Assembly (NCBI GenBank): GCA_032622095.1
Contig: CP136066.1
Location: 157,319,152-157,383,151 of the forward strand
Source: Siphonodentalium dalli
Lineage: Eukaryota; Mollusca; Scaphopoda; Gadilida; Siphonodentaliidae
Length of the DNA stretch: 64,000 nucleotides
Direction: 5' to 3'
Of this stretch, positions 27,201-39,200 are shown piece by piece. A program made the translations under genes and the position numbers. Every line of letters starts with the position of its first letter. The first letter of the stretch is position 1. The notes beneath the pieces were generated by a model. The model saw only the letters and a program-made list of their open reading frames with translations, was not told where the DNA came from and searched no databases.

Positions 27201-30200
27201 AGATTCCGTCACCGTTTGCCCCCAGAGGTCACAGGTCGAGGAGTTCAGAATGCCGTTTTAGTAGGAATACAACTGCCTTGTCAGTGCTGTTAAATAATTA
27301 CACTCACTGGCTTTTGTTAAACATGCAATTAGTCGCCATGTATGTAGACAATGGATGACGAATAAAGCGCCGGGCATATTGTTTTCCTAATCAGTCCTAA
27401 TCGGATTAAATCGGAACATTGATATAAACTATAGTCAGACTATAGATAACCCACATTGCCGCTTACATAATAACCAGGGCATTCCTGACTCCAAGCATAC
27501 ACTTTGGGAACAAGACGGCTGTCAGTCAAGACTACATGTACTTACATAATAGTGTCATTTTAACATGGGAATGTTGTCCAATAAAACTACAAGACTTAAA
27601 GTGTTATTATAATATTTTAATATTCACATTTAAAAAATTCCCAAATAATCGGCGTCAGATCGGCTTTCATTAGTTTTACTGTCCCGATTTCTTAGGATTT
27701 TTGGTTTGCATTTTTGCAAAGGGCCATATTCGAGTTTAAGCCCACTTGGATTTTTGAGCTCAAATAAAACAAAGGCCCCCTGGGCCTAAACGCGGGTCAG
27801 TACGGTACAGACAAACATAACAAATTATATAAAACATATATAGAACATGATTTGTGTCTATGCTGAGTACAACTAGTCAGACTATCCAATGTTGATTGAG
27901 TATGTGCGCATGCCAACTTCACGATCGTCGCTTCTGTCATGGATTTCAATTCCATGACGACCGGTAGATATCTGTCATCTTTAGCTTGCACGCTTGAACC
28001 ATTCCCATATCAGCTTGTTCACATCTTCGTATTTCTGATTGGTCGTTGCTCTTTTTCTGTTGCCGGTGATGTTGTCGTCGTGAAGTTGCATTATCTTTTC
28101 TCGGTTCTTGAAAATGTCGCCGATCGTTGACTTGCCGATGCCATACTTAACACTTAGTTCTTTGTATGTCGGCTTAGGCGTTGAGCTGAGATCTTTAATA
28201 ACTTTTACTTTCTGGTCTAGAGTTAACTCTGTTCGATGTCGTTTTCGTGAGGGCTCAGTCATTGGAAGATTCAAACTGTTATGCTGACTATGCAATTTAG
28301 TGTTTTCACAATGGTTGTAAAAACAGAGCCCAATTAACTCAACACAATAACTGTTGCAAAAACAATATGTCAGTGCTCTAATTCTCGATCTGTGAAGTCA
28401 CTATTGTTCACTCAATGTGTGAAATGAGCATAGATATCTAATCAGACTCCTGTTGTTACAATCCGATTCAAAGCATACCCTGAACAAAAGAATGCTAATT
28501 AAACTGACCGCTTATACTAGAGTACGTAATCACTATACCATTACGCACTCTCGTCTCGTTTCGACTGATCTCGTCTCGACCGATCTCGTCCGGTATTCAG
28601 AGGTAATAATCAAGTGTTTGCTTAATTATGGACTAACAAACCTGTCCGGTATTCGAAATATAGAGGTTCCGGATTTTAGAGGTAATTTTTAGTGAGAATG
28701 CACTTGGGTGAATTCGGGACCAGACAATTCATTCGGATTGAGGAGGGATTCGGATTGTAGAGGGTCCGATATGTAGAAGTTTCACTGTATCTGCAAACCT
28801 AGGCCAGATTATTGTGCAGGATACACACAATTCCATCAATTCTAACTATTTCCTTATTAGTCTGTCACTCAGCACATTATCTAGAATTATTCCATATCAC
28901 TTTTGTTAGTCTACTGGAGCAACTTCTGTTATACTAAATGACAAGCAGGCACTATACCAGACTCGGATACTTTAGGTTTTGTGAGAGTAACAGATCATCT
29001 GAGTTGATAGACATGCAAATAATTCACTGATTAACTTGATGCACTGATGACAGTAATTTTCTGGCTATTGATAGTCACATTAATGTTTGAGACTGTTGCT
29101 CTCTCTTTTTCCATGCACACAATGATCTAGACTTAAAGGTGTTAGTTACACCAGGACAAGTGTATTGATTTCATTTTTACATTTCTCAAAGCTTCTTCCC
29201 GAAGAGTTTCATGAAAGGCCCATATGAGGTTTCAGTAACATATTAAAATATGGTGTTTTTGCAGTAATAATATGTTTTAAACTGTTATAAATGTCAAATA
29301 AGGGCTCAAAAGATCTTTAGTAAAAAAAAAATTGTATGAAGTTTTTTGCCTCTCTGACCACCCTCCCACCCCAGCATACCTTCCTCACATATATAAGAGA
29401 ATGCACCGGTACAGGATCTTTAATGCTGCAGCAGCACAGCTCTTGTCATGAAAGGGTTATACTCAGAATGTTTTTTATTCTATGTTTAATTTTTAATTTT
29501 TTGTAGGCAAATGATCTTATGCGGAGATATCAAACACCCATGCCGAATTTTGTACAACTTGATGTTACAAGTCTTATCCTGTCCAAGGTATGGTAGACTA
29601 CAGTCTAGGTGAACCAAGACTTAATTAACCCTTTCAGTGCCAAGTCTGATTTGTGTATCAACCCATATTTCCTTGATCATTTTTCAAATTTATTGATTAT
29701 AATAATGTGATACATTGATGGAAAGAGCTCTCTGGGCTCTTTCCATCAATGTATCACATTATTATAATCAATAAATTTGAAAAATGATCAAGGAAATATG
29801 GGTTGATACAAAAATCGGACTTGGCACTGAAAGGGTTAACCATCAACTCCACCAGTCACTAATGAACCCGAACTGAGCCCTTCTATAATTCTCTATCTGT
29901 TCTATCTAATCTCTACTATTAAACCCCTCCAGATGAATAATAATCTATTCCAATGTGTATTTTTATAACTGAGTTGGAGAATCCATTTAGTATAGAAAGG
30001 GTTAATACAATGTACTACCGGGTACAATGCTGATATTGCATCATCTCCTTATTTAGAATATGTATACCATTTACTACAGGTGTAGTAAACAAACCTTATT
30101 TGAAGTGTGACATATTTATCAATGTTAGGAAAATATATGTACTTGATACATAAAATTTAAATCTTTTTGCAGGAACAATCTGAACAATTCCATTCTTCAT

Positions 30201-33200
30201 ATACTTGTTTTGCCTAATTTTTCACGTAGTATCATGTTACATTGCTTTGTATACACACATTCATTAACTGAATCTGTATAGACACCCAGTAGGCCCATGA
30301 GTTAACTTTTATGTCCCCCCAAAAACAAAATTCGGGGGACTATTAAAATAGCCGGTGTCCGTCCATCCGTCCGTGTGTCGAGCCATGCATCTGGAAATGG
30401 TTTCCGGATGATAACTTTAGTTTCGGTTATTAGATCAAAAGCAAATTTCATAGGTGAGTTTATCAGACCAAAATACAGGTCAAGTTCGAATATGGGACTG
30501 CTCCGTCCATTTTTGCGAGAGTTATGGCCCTTTTTTTTTACTTAGAATCTTGTAATGTTCTGGTTTCCGGATGATAACTTCAGTTTGTGTGATCATATCT
30601 GAACCAAATTTTGTATGTGAGTTTATCATCCCTATGTACAGGTCAAGTTCGAATATGGGTATGCTCCGCCCATTTTTGCGAGAGTTGTGGCCCTTTTTCG
30701 ACTTGTTTTACTAAGAAAATTTCTCACTTTTTCGGTTTCCGGATGATATCTCAAGTTTGGATCCTTTAATTGCAAATTTATTTGGATCAGTCATATCAGG
30801 ATACAGGTCAAGTTCGAATTTGAGTTTGATCCGATTATTTTTCTCAGAGTTATGGGCTTTTCGACTTAGAAAATTTAATTTTTCTTGTAATTTTCTTCAT
30901 TTTGTGCCAATTTGAGGTTATATTTTTACTTAAAGAGTTTTTTTAAGATTTGGTTATTTGTATGCATGTCAGTAATGAGACAATGCACAAGTGTCTTATC
31001 CATATAGTATACTTCTACAAAGCCTCTGCTCCAAATGAAGCCACCAGTTCGGGGGACACTGTGGCCGAGCGGCCTTTTACTTTTTTGAAATTTATAAACA
31101 TGTGATGCTTGTGCTGTTTAATTAGTCTAGACATTTGTTGTGAGCAGGGTGGAAATGTATGAATATTAATCATTTCTATATTAAATATCTTTTTTTCATG
31201 TGGCATGTCCAGTGTTCGCGCTGGATCGAAAAATCTTCTGGCCAAAAATATGGCCAAATGAAATTTTTAGTGACCGAATTAAAAAAACTTTGGACAAATT
31301 AAATCCTCATTTTCTGGGCTCACAATTGATGACTAAGTTATATATAGAATATACGCATAGTGTTTCTGAATAACAAATTTAATCCACGAGGGGGATTGGC
31401 GATTTACACCACAAGCTTCAGCGAGATTAAATTTGTTATTCAGAAACACTATGCATATATTTTGTTTATGCCACGATCTTTACAATGCGATGGATAAACA
31501 CTTTTCCAATCAAATTGTATGGAGAAAGTTTAATCCACTCTGCAAAGTTTAATCAACAGTAGGCATGTTTAATCAACAGGTGTTGATTAAATGTAAAATA
31601 TAAACAGACGGCTTTATTTATATAGTAAGATAGGCGATCGTGGTATAAATTAAAAAATATATATAACTCTCTCACTGTATGTCGCGTCGCTGAGACCATG
31701 TTCGCCAACTAATCAAGTAATGGGGTGTCTTAGTTGTCATTGCTACTTTTATGGTGTGAAGCCCGGTTGTTATTATAAGACGGGAGGCAGTTTACGACAC
31801 ATTGCATAACTGATATGCCATCGCTGGTACACCAAATAATAGCACAATGCAATTATGTATTTCATCTTACCTAACGCCTAATCAACAAAGTAATAATCAT
31901 TGTGATATAACCAGTGCAAAGATGAAGGTATTTGACGATTAGTAATTGCCATTGTAAAACCATCACCATTCAATCAATGCTCCCCTTACAAAATAAATTT
32001 GGGTTGTCATCTATGATGTATCCGAAGTATGAAACCAGCGTGTTCAAAAACCGGCGATATTTCGTCGCCTAACTTCGTTGATCTCTTCAGCGCTTTTTGA
32101 ATTTGTGGTGAAAAAAAGTTTGGCCAAATGAAACCTTTTGTGGCCACTTTTGAAATAAAGTGGCCAATGGCCACTTTGGCCACCGACAGCGCGAACACTG
32201 GACATGTCCCTTCTATTATGAATTAGCAGAAGAGTTTGTTGTAATAACTATTTTATTCTTTATTTTATATAGCAAATTGGCTCAATTGTTTCTGCACCAA
32301 GTATTTCTGCTCAGACAAACACATCAGACCAAGTGCCTCCCTGTTCAAATGCTGCTATCTCAAAGATGAACACAGAAAGAACTCTTCAGAATAATACAGC
32401 AAGCAAACCAGTGACGGCAAAAAGTGCATTACAAAAAAGTACGACACCTACAGGAAAAAACAAAGCATCAACCAAGCTTCCAGACAACAAAAATAATGCT
32501 GTAACATCTACCATGGTTGCAGATGGCAAAAGCTCCCAAACAAAAGGTATCAAAGTTATGGACAGTAAAACTAAAAATGAAACATCTGGTGATCGTAGGA
32601 GAAGATCATCAACAGATAGTGCAAAGAAAGTGCTTCGTCTTCCTTCAAGTATGGTATCAAGCTTTCTCAAAGAAAAAGTTCACAATGGACGGAGGATGTT
32701 ATTGAAGTTTGCAGACAAAAAGCGAGTAAGTTTTATAAATAATTTTAGCTCAACTTGACAAAAGTCAAAGTCAAGTTTCCACATCCCTCATACGATCATC
32801 ACCAAACTTCATATGAATCCTTGGGGTGGCAACTGGATGAGAGCCATTTAATTTTTATGAATTGTATTACAAAAAACTCTTGGATTATACTCTTTGCATA
32901 AATAAATCATTGGACACACCATACAGGCCACATCCTTCATCTAGTCATCATCAAACTTCTTATAGATCTTCGGTGTGATCACAAGATGGGAGCCATCAAT
33001 TGTTTCAGAAATTTGTTAAAAAACACGGCCACCTGCAGCCATTTGGATTTTACTCTTTGCATGACTAAATCCTTCAGCCATCCTACAGGCCACATCTCTC
33101 ATCCGATAGTCACAAAACTTCATATGTATTTTCGCAGTGGTCTAGAAATGGGAGCCATACAAATTTTTGAAAATTCATTAAAACAAATTTTAATCCAACG

Positions 33201-36200
33201 GTACACCTTACATTTATTGGAGAAATGTTTAAAATTTACCCAGAAGATATGAACACGAAAAGTCATTCTCAACTTCTTATACATAAAGCTGATGAAGAAA
33301 ATTACTTGCAAAGAAAGTGGTAACTTTCATTGCCAACTACAAGTTATCTTGTGCTATTTGTATGTAATTGAATGGGCGTAGGCAGTGAACATGCTAAGTG
33401 GCATTCAGACAAATCCGTTGCTTTCATTGCGTTGGTCCGTACTTTGCACACAATCCGTTGTCTGTGTTAAGATATTCACAGGTACATGTACATTGCATTA
33501 TAACACAGAACTTCCGATCAATAATTGCAGCTAATAAGTTTGATATTGGAATAAATGCAAATCAATATATCTGTAATCCAATTTCAACTCAATGTATACA
33601 TGGACTCGTTTGAACACTACTCCGATTCTCCCATCACAGAAAATGTCCTTAGAGATCACATTTATAGTAACACATTTATAAAATGCCCAGAGGATGAATT
33701 TAAATTCACCCACTGGGGACCTCATTCTGCTTAGGCCTCATCTTCTCTGGAAAGTTTCTTTATTTTCAAATTTCTACAGGTTCTATTTCTTTTTTAGTTT
33801 AGTTTCTCTATATCCCCAAATTGGCTGACATCACATTGCATAATTGAGGTTTCCAATGAGTATACATCACAATATTCACCATTTGGAAACTTCAATCAGT
33901 GTCTATGTTTCCAATAGCGGATGAGGCCATGCAGAATGAGGTCCCAAGAGGGTGAATTTGGTGATGCTATCCCGCTGTGTAGGATAGCGTCACTAAATTC
34001 ACCCTCTGGGGACCTCATTCTGCAAATCACAGGCACAATATTCACAGGCCTGGTTGAGCTTCAGTGTTATTTACATTTTATTTTGCAGATAAAAGTCTGG
34101 TTTAGTGACCCAGAAAGAACGCACACTAGAAAGGGACAAATGTCAGCAGTGTATTTAGAACTCGGTGGGGAAAGATATGAAGGTGTTGCTGACTTACCTA
34201 CTCTTGCAATGCAAGCAGTATCTGAGAAGGCTCTACTCAACACATCTCACTACTTTCCTGACTTTGAAGATATCAAAAAGGAATATTATGACGGTACTGT
34301 ATCTAATGTCATCAGTTACATTATTTCTGAATTATTTAACTCTTTGAGGACAGGAGCTGCACTGCAACATTAAAGACCATGTACCAGTGCATACTCTTTT
34401 ATATGCGAGTCTCCCATAGGGAGCGTCACATATATAAAAGAATGTACTGGCTTACAACATCAAGTTAGGCCAATACATACTCTTATATATGCGAGTTATG
34501 TATATATAAGAGAATGGATTTGCACAGGATTTTCGCAAAAAAATCAGGAAGCTCCAGTAGGCTTGCCACGATTATTCGATTAATCGACTAACCTTCGACA
34601 GGTGCGGTAGTCGACGGATATTTACTTTCGTCACCTAATCGCCCAAGGGGGGGGGGGGGGGGGGGGGGGGAGGGATGGGTGGGTATGGTTGTGAATGTAA
34701 GCAGTACTATGCACAAATGCCATGCATGGAAACAAAAGTTAACAGTGTATGTAGCACAATTTACCACCTGACAGCCTGTTCTCTCGCCTGTTCTGATGAG
34801 GCTTCGTTTGTCTTTGATGTCGCAGCCGACGTTTGGCGGTAATCTTCAAAGAATTCGGTGTGCGACATGTTCTCACAGTCATGGTGGATGTCGTGTTACG
34901 ACCTTGTCATTGTTTATAAATTGTGTTCAACTGTGTATTTATGTTTCTATGGATCGGTAATTAGCGATCAAAATGGATGAAGTGCATCGGACTGTATCTA
35001 TGTTTCATTTTTCAAATTTCATACTGTAAAACGGTCACCATTATTCACAAAGTTCGCAGGACATGGAATGTTCAAAGTTACTAGACAGTTAATCAGTAAC
35101 GAGTTTGTGTCATCACATATTAGTACTACATACATTACATTCTCCAACGTGGTAACCTATATAAACTATTAGTTTGTAATTAACAAGCAGTGCACGCACA
35201 CCGAAAAAATTCTCATCCTCGGGAATAACGACGGGGAGGGCTTTTACCGGCTGCGCAAATTTGAGTTTAGGTGGCCGATGACAGGCGGGGGCCTCAGAAT
35301 GACAAGCCTGCTGACTGACAGTTTATAACTGGATGTAAAGTAGTCATTGTAATTTCGCATTTATCACCTGTTTACCTGGGTGTAATATAGGCTGCATATA
35401 TGAAAGATTAATTGACTAACCATCGATTATAATGGTCGATTACTTGATTATTAAAAATCATAGTTGTGGCAACCCTAAGCTCCAGTCATCAAAGGGTTAA
35501 TTGAGGGAAACAATCCAAAAATAAGTTACATTTGGCAATAGTATGTTTGTTTGGTAAATGTTTTGGCAAGCGACCTTTTAATCTTTTTTATACTAAATAC
35601 TCATTGATGAGTAGTTATCGCTTAGGAAATGTTCAGATAATAAGTTCAACAAACGACATTGTATGTTGAACTTATTATCAGAACATTTCCCTCCAATAAA
35701 TAGGACTCTTTCTGCACTTTTATTATCTGTTGTCTGCTTATTTTTTACTGAAAACCCCTCAAGATGAACCATATCATAGACCATTCCAATTCATTCAGTA
35801 TAGGAGGTTTAAATACCTCAAGACAGTTGAAACAATTTCTCACTTGATAATATTCATTCAGGAAAGTCATACAATCAATAGTGAATGGGGGGGGGGGGTG
35901 TATGTGATATGGTCCACCAATTTCACTACTCACAGTAGCAGTTCTCAGGATTGTTTTGATTTGCTCAAATCAGCCTTGAGTAGAGCCCTGCGAATCAGGC
36001 ATTTTCATTTCGAATTGAATCAGCCAAATGATTCCGAATCGCATCGAATCGAATCATTACATCAGACGTATCAATAGTGAATATGTAGATATCACTTGAC
36101 TGAGTGGCCATACCGGTATAAATTTACTAACATCGTAACAACAATAACTGATCGTCAGTATATAATGTAAATATTATCCTAAATGGATCAAATTAGCATT

Positions 36201-39200
36201 TAACCAATTAAGTGCACATTCTTTGTGGCTATCTCTGCTATAAAATATAAAAATGGTATCATAAGCAATAATTATACCCCACGCAATGAAGTTAGGGGGG
36301 GTATACTGGAGTCAGCTCGTCCGTCCGTCCGTCATCTGTCGTTCGTCGTCCGTCCATGGACACAAATTTGTCCGGAGTTTTTCTCAGTCGTTTTTTTTAT
36401 CAATTTCCGTGAAACTTGGCACAGACATCAACCACCATGGGACCCTGTGCACCTGCGATTATGACGTCTGTCGGACTTTTTTTGGTGGAGTTATCCCCCC
36501 TTTTTCGACTTAGAAACTGTTTTTGCAACATGCATAATTTTGTCCGAGTTTTTATTCCTACATTTTTCGGTCAATTTTTTTAAAACGCGGCACAGATATT
36601 TAGTACCATGGGAACTTGTGCACCTGCGATTATGACGTCTGTCTGACATTTTTTGGTGGAGTTATCCCACTTTTTCGACTTAGAAACTGTTTTTGCAACA
36701 TGCATAATTTTGTCCGAGCTTTTATTCCTACATTTTTCGGTCAATGTTTTTTAATGTTGGCACTGATATTTTTTTTAGTACCATGGGAACCTGTGCACCT
36801 CCGATTATGACGTCTGTCCGACATTTTTTGTGTGGAGTTATTCCTCTTTTTCGACTTAGAAATTTGTTCGCAACATACATAATTTTGTCCAAGCTTTTAT
36901 TCCTACATTTTTCGGTCAATTGGTTTAAGATTAGGGTTATAGTTGTACACCTGCAATGGGAACTGTTATTTTATTATTTTAACTAAATGTTTACTGACAT
37001 GTGAAACATCTTAGTATTTTAAAAACAGGGGGGTATCCGTAGTCTAGTGTTGAAACGATTAGTGAATTTCAGAGTCGACTGGTCGAGACCCAAAAGTCAC
37101 GTTGCGTCGACCAGTCGGTACCCGATATCAAAACTTTCAAACATAACATGGTACGGAAAATTCATCGTACATGGCGTACACTGATGGCTGATGCAATGAC
37201 GGTCTATTGCGTAGCGCATTTCCCTGCATAGACACCAATTTATTTGGGAAATAATACTGTAAACATCTTGATATTTATCCAACACACTGAATGTAATTAT
37301 ATAATTAGACATGTGGTGGATAATGATTAGAAACTCGATCATTTATACAGGTTTTAAATTTAATATCTGCGTTCGAGATTTCGTTTAGTCACGTGATCAC
37401 CAATAAACCTGTGCCGAGCGGTGTCACTATAAAATGTTAATGTTCCGACTAAATACGCCCTATATAATAGGCTATGTTGTAGAATACGATAGCCAGTTCT
37501 TAATGTCAGTATCATTTATATACGGTAGCAACAATGACGTCACCTTATTAAGCGACCTTCAATTGATCAGTTGAAATATACACAGTGTCTAGATCAAAGA
37601 GGTCTCCGACAAACGATAAAGCCGCGTCAATCATTGCCATCATGTCGCAGTGATGTCTTTGACCTCAAACGACGAGTGAGACATTGTGTTGTCAATTTCA
37701 TTCTTTCGATTAATAGTCGGGTCACCGTGTGTGTCTATACTAGTAACACTGTCAATTACGGTTGCCACCAAACATTATACTTACCGTAACTTACGCGCAG
37801 TTAACAGTGTTTATGTCGGAATCGATCTTGAAAACGTTATACATGGAACTAATACACTATGTTCCGACTAGTCGACGGCAAAATTCAGAGTCGACGTTCT
37901 GACATTTCAGTGTCGTCTACGACTAGTCGATTAATCGTTTCAACCCTACCGTAGTCCCATTGGGACAGGCACACCTCTAGTTAATTCAGTCAACATTCAC
38001 GTAGCTGAAGTTCAACATATATATGAAATTTTTCTAAATCAGTCTTATCAGTTGTGCAATGCTTCGGTGGTCTATATAGTATAGCTCAGTCTACAACAGT
38101 GTTTGTAATGTGTGGTCTTTCGTTGTTATCAAAAGCTATCTTTGCGAAAAAGCAATGTTGTCCATTGCCGTAATGAGAATACAACTGTGCCAGTGATCTG
38201 AGACAATATATCAAATTGAATCGAATCAGACAAAAGATTCTGAATCGCATCAAATCAATTCACAGGGACCTAGCCTTGAGGGTCTGATCATGTTGTTCAT
38301 GAAAGGTAAGTATGGATGTCAATCAGCATTATATGAAGGACTTACTCATATCAACAGAAAGAATACCAACATATAACAGAGATTGTCCACATTTCCCAAT
38401 AGTAATTACTATTTGCCTAGCTAGATATTATTTGAAGTGAAATTCCACATATATATATAATAGCTAGAAGTGCAGTACGCTCTGGGCTGAATTTACCTAA
38501 TCGTGTTAATCACGAAAATTATGGAACATTTATGATGATGGCTTGAATATAAACATTTCATCGAGTCGACAAAATTAACGAAAGTCTTTCAAACAATTGT
38601 TTAAAGTCGATTCAATCCTTTCAAATGTAGAAATTTTCTAGAGTGAATATATTTACACTATTTGTATTTATAGGTATAGCTACACTTTTATACAGTTGAC
38701 TTTTACTCTTTCGTACACTTATTTGTGTACAAATGAACTACACACAGGTGTAGAATTCATCCTACGCAAAAAAATGTCGTTCATTACTCATTATTTGTGG
38801 ATCCTAAATCTACACTTTAATGTAAATGCTTCACAAAATGAGGTCACTGGGTCAGATAGTTGTGAAGCCAGGGCATTAAGGCCTAAATAAAATTGATCAG
38901 TGTTTCTGCTAACGGGACCCCTCCAGGGTTGGGTAGGTAGGTAGTTTTATTTGTTTTACCCCACCGCCTGGAACCGCGTAATAAGTCCAATTTCTACAAA
39001 GTGGTGGTTCATTTGGGCAGATATAACATCCCGCACATGATACATAGACATCATGTCTGCCCTATTAAGATATGATTTAGAGTAGCAGGACTCCTATTAC
39101 TGATTGTATTCCTGATTTCCTTGATATTTTAATTCCCAGTACTGACATTTAAAATAATAATTTATTCAACATGTACCTGTAGTCCAAAGCTAATGATCTT

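Larger units (their letters stand above)
26337..28787 (-). mobile_element. Tigger/pogo-type DNA transposon, degenerate, with a nested insertion
   Basis: TA at 26335-26336 and 28788-28789 flank CAGTAAAACCTCTCTAAACC on the left and, reversed, CAGTGAAACTTCTACATATC on the right. CAGT..AAC ends and a TA duplication are typical of Tigger/pogo elements. A transposase N-terminal domain is readable on the - strand at 27981-28295. A second TA-flanked element (26525-27805) is inserted in it. Without that insert the remnant is about 1.2 kb, too short for a whole transposase, so most of the coding region is gone. Confidence 0.8.
25700..29506 (+). other. Intron 5
   Basis: Phase 0, GTAAGA...TTGTAG. It is dominated by a 2.45-kb Tigger-type element (26337-28787) with a nested element. 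25720-26330 and 28790-29380 show nothing recognisable. 29385-29460 is a fragment of the 'agagaatgcattgg' TTAA MITE family. Confidence 0.8.
29588..32272 (+). other. Intron 6
   Basis: Phase 0, GTATGG...ATATAG. It contains a TTAA MITE (29629-29835), a fragment of another TTAA family ending 'tatagaaaggg'-TTAA near 30004, a bivalve-type VNTR repeat and a hAT element that ends 72 bp before the acceptor. Confidence 0.8.
32726..34088 (+). other. Intron 7
   Basis: Phase 0, GTAAGT...TTGCAG. It contains about two diverged units of the window's left-edge satellite (32755-33125) and a hAT-like MITE copy (33680-34055). 33130-33680 is unremarkable. Confidence 0.75.
35981..38272. mobile_element. hAT element with 8-bp TSD, hosting nested repeats
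   Basis: Ends TAGAGCCCTGCGAATC and, reversed, TAGGTCCCTGTGAATTG. The perfect duplication GCCTTGAG lies at 35973-35980 and 38273-38280. Subterminal 'gaatcgcatcgaatc' motifs occur at both ends. The interior is interrupted by a VNTR repeat (about 36276-37980). No transposase domain was recognised. Confidence 0.85.

Noticed and set aside
34089-34293. Exon 8 as a double-stranded-RNA-binding domain
   Set aside because: The hairpin-plus-helix pattern is suggestive, but the first helix and the basic KKxAK motif are absent and the match to the YLPM1 tail is better in order and spacing.
34294-34373. Continuation of exon 8 to the stop at 34373 as a C-terminus
   Set aside because: From 34340 the frame reads into a TTAA MITE, and exon 9 fits the phase-1 donor at 34294.
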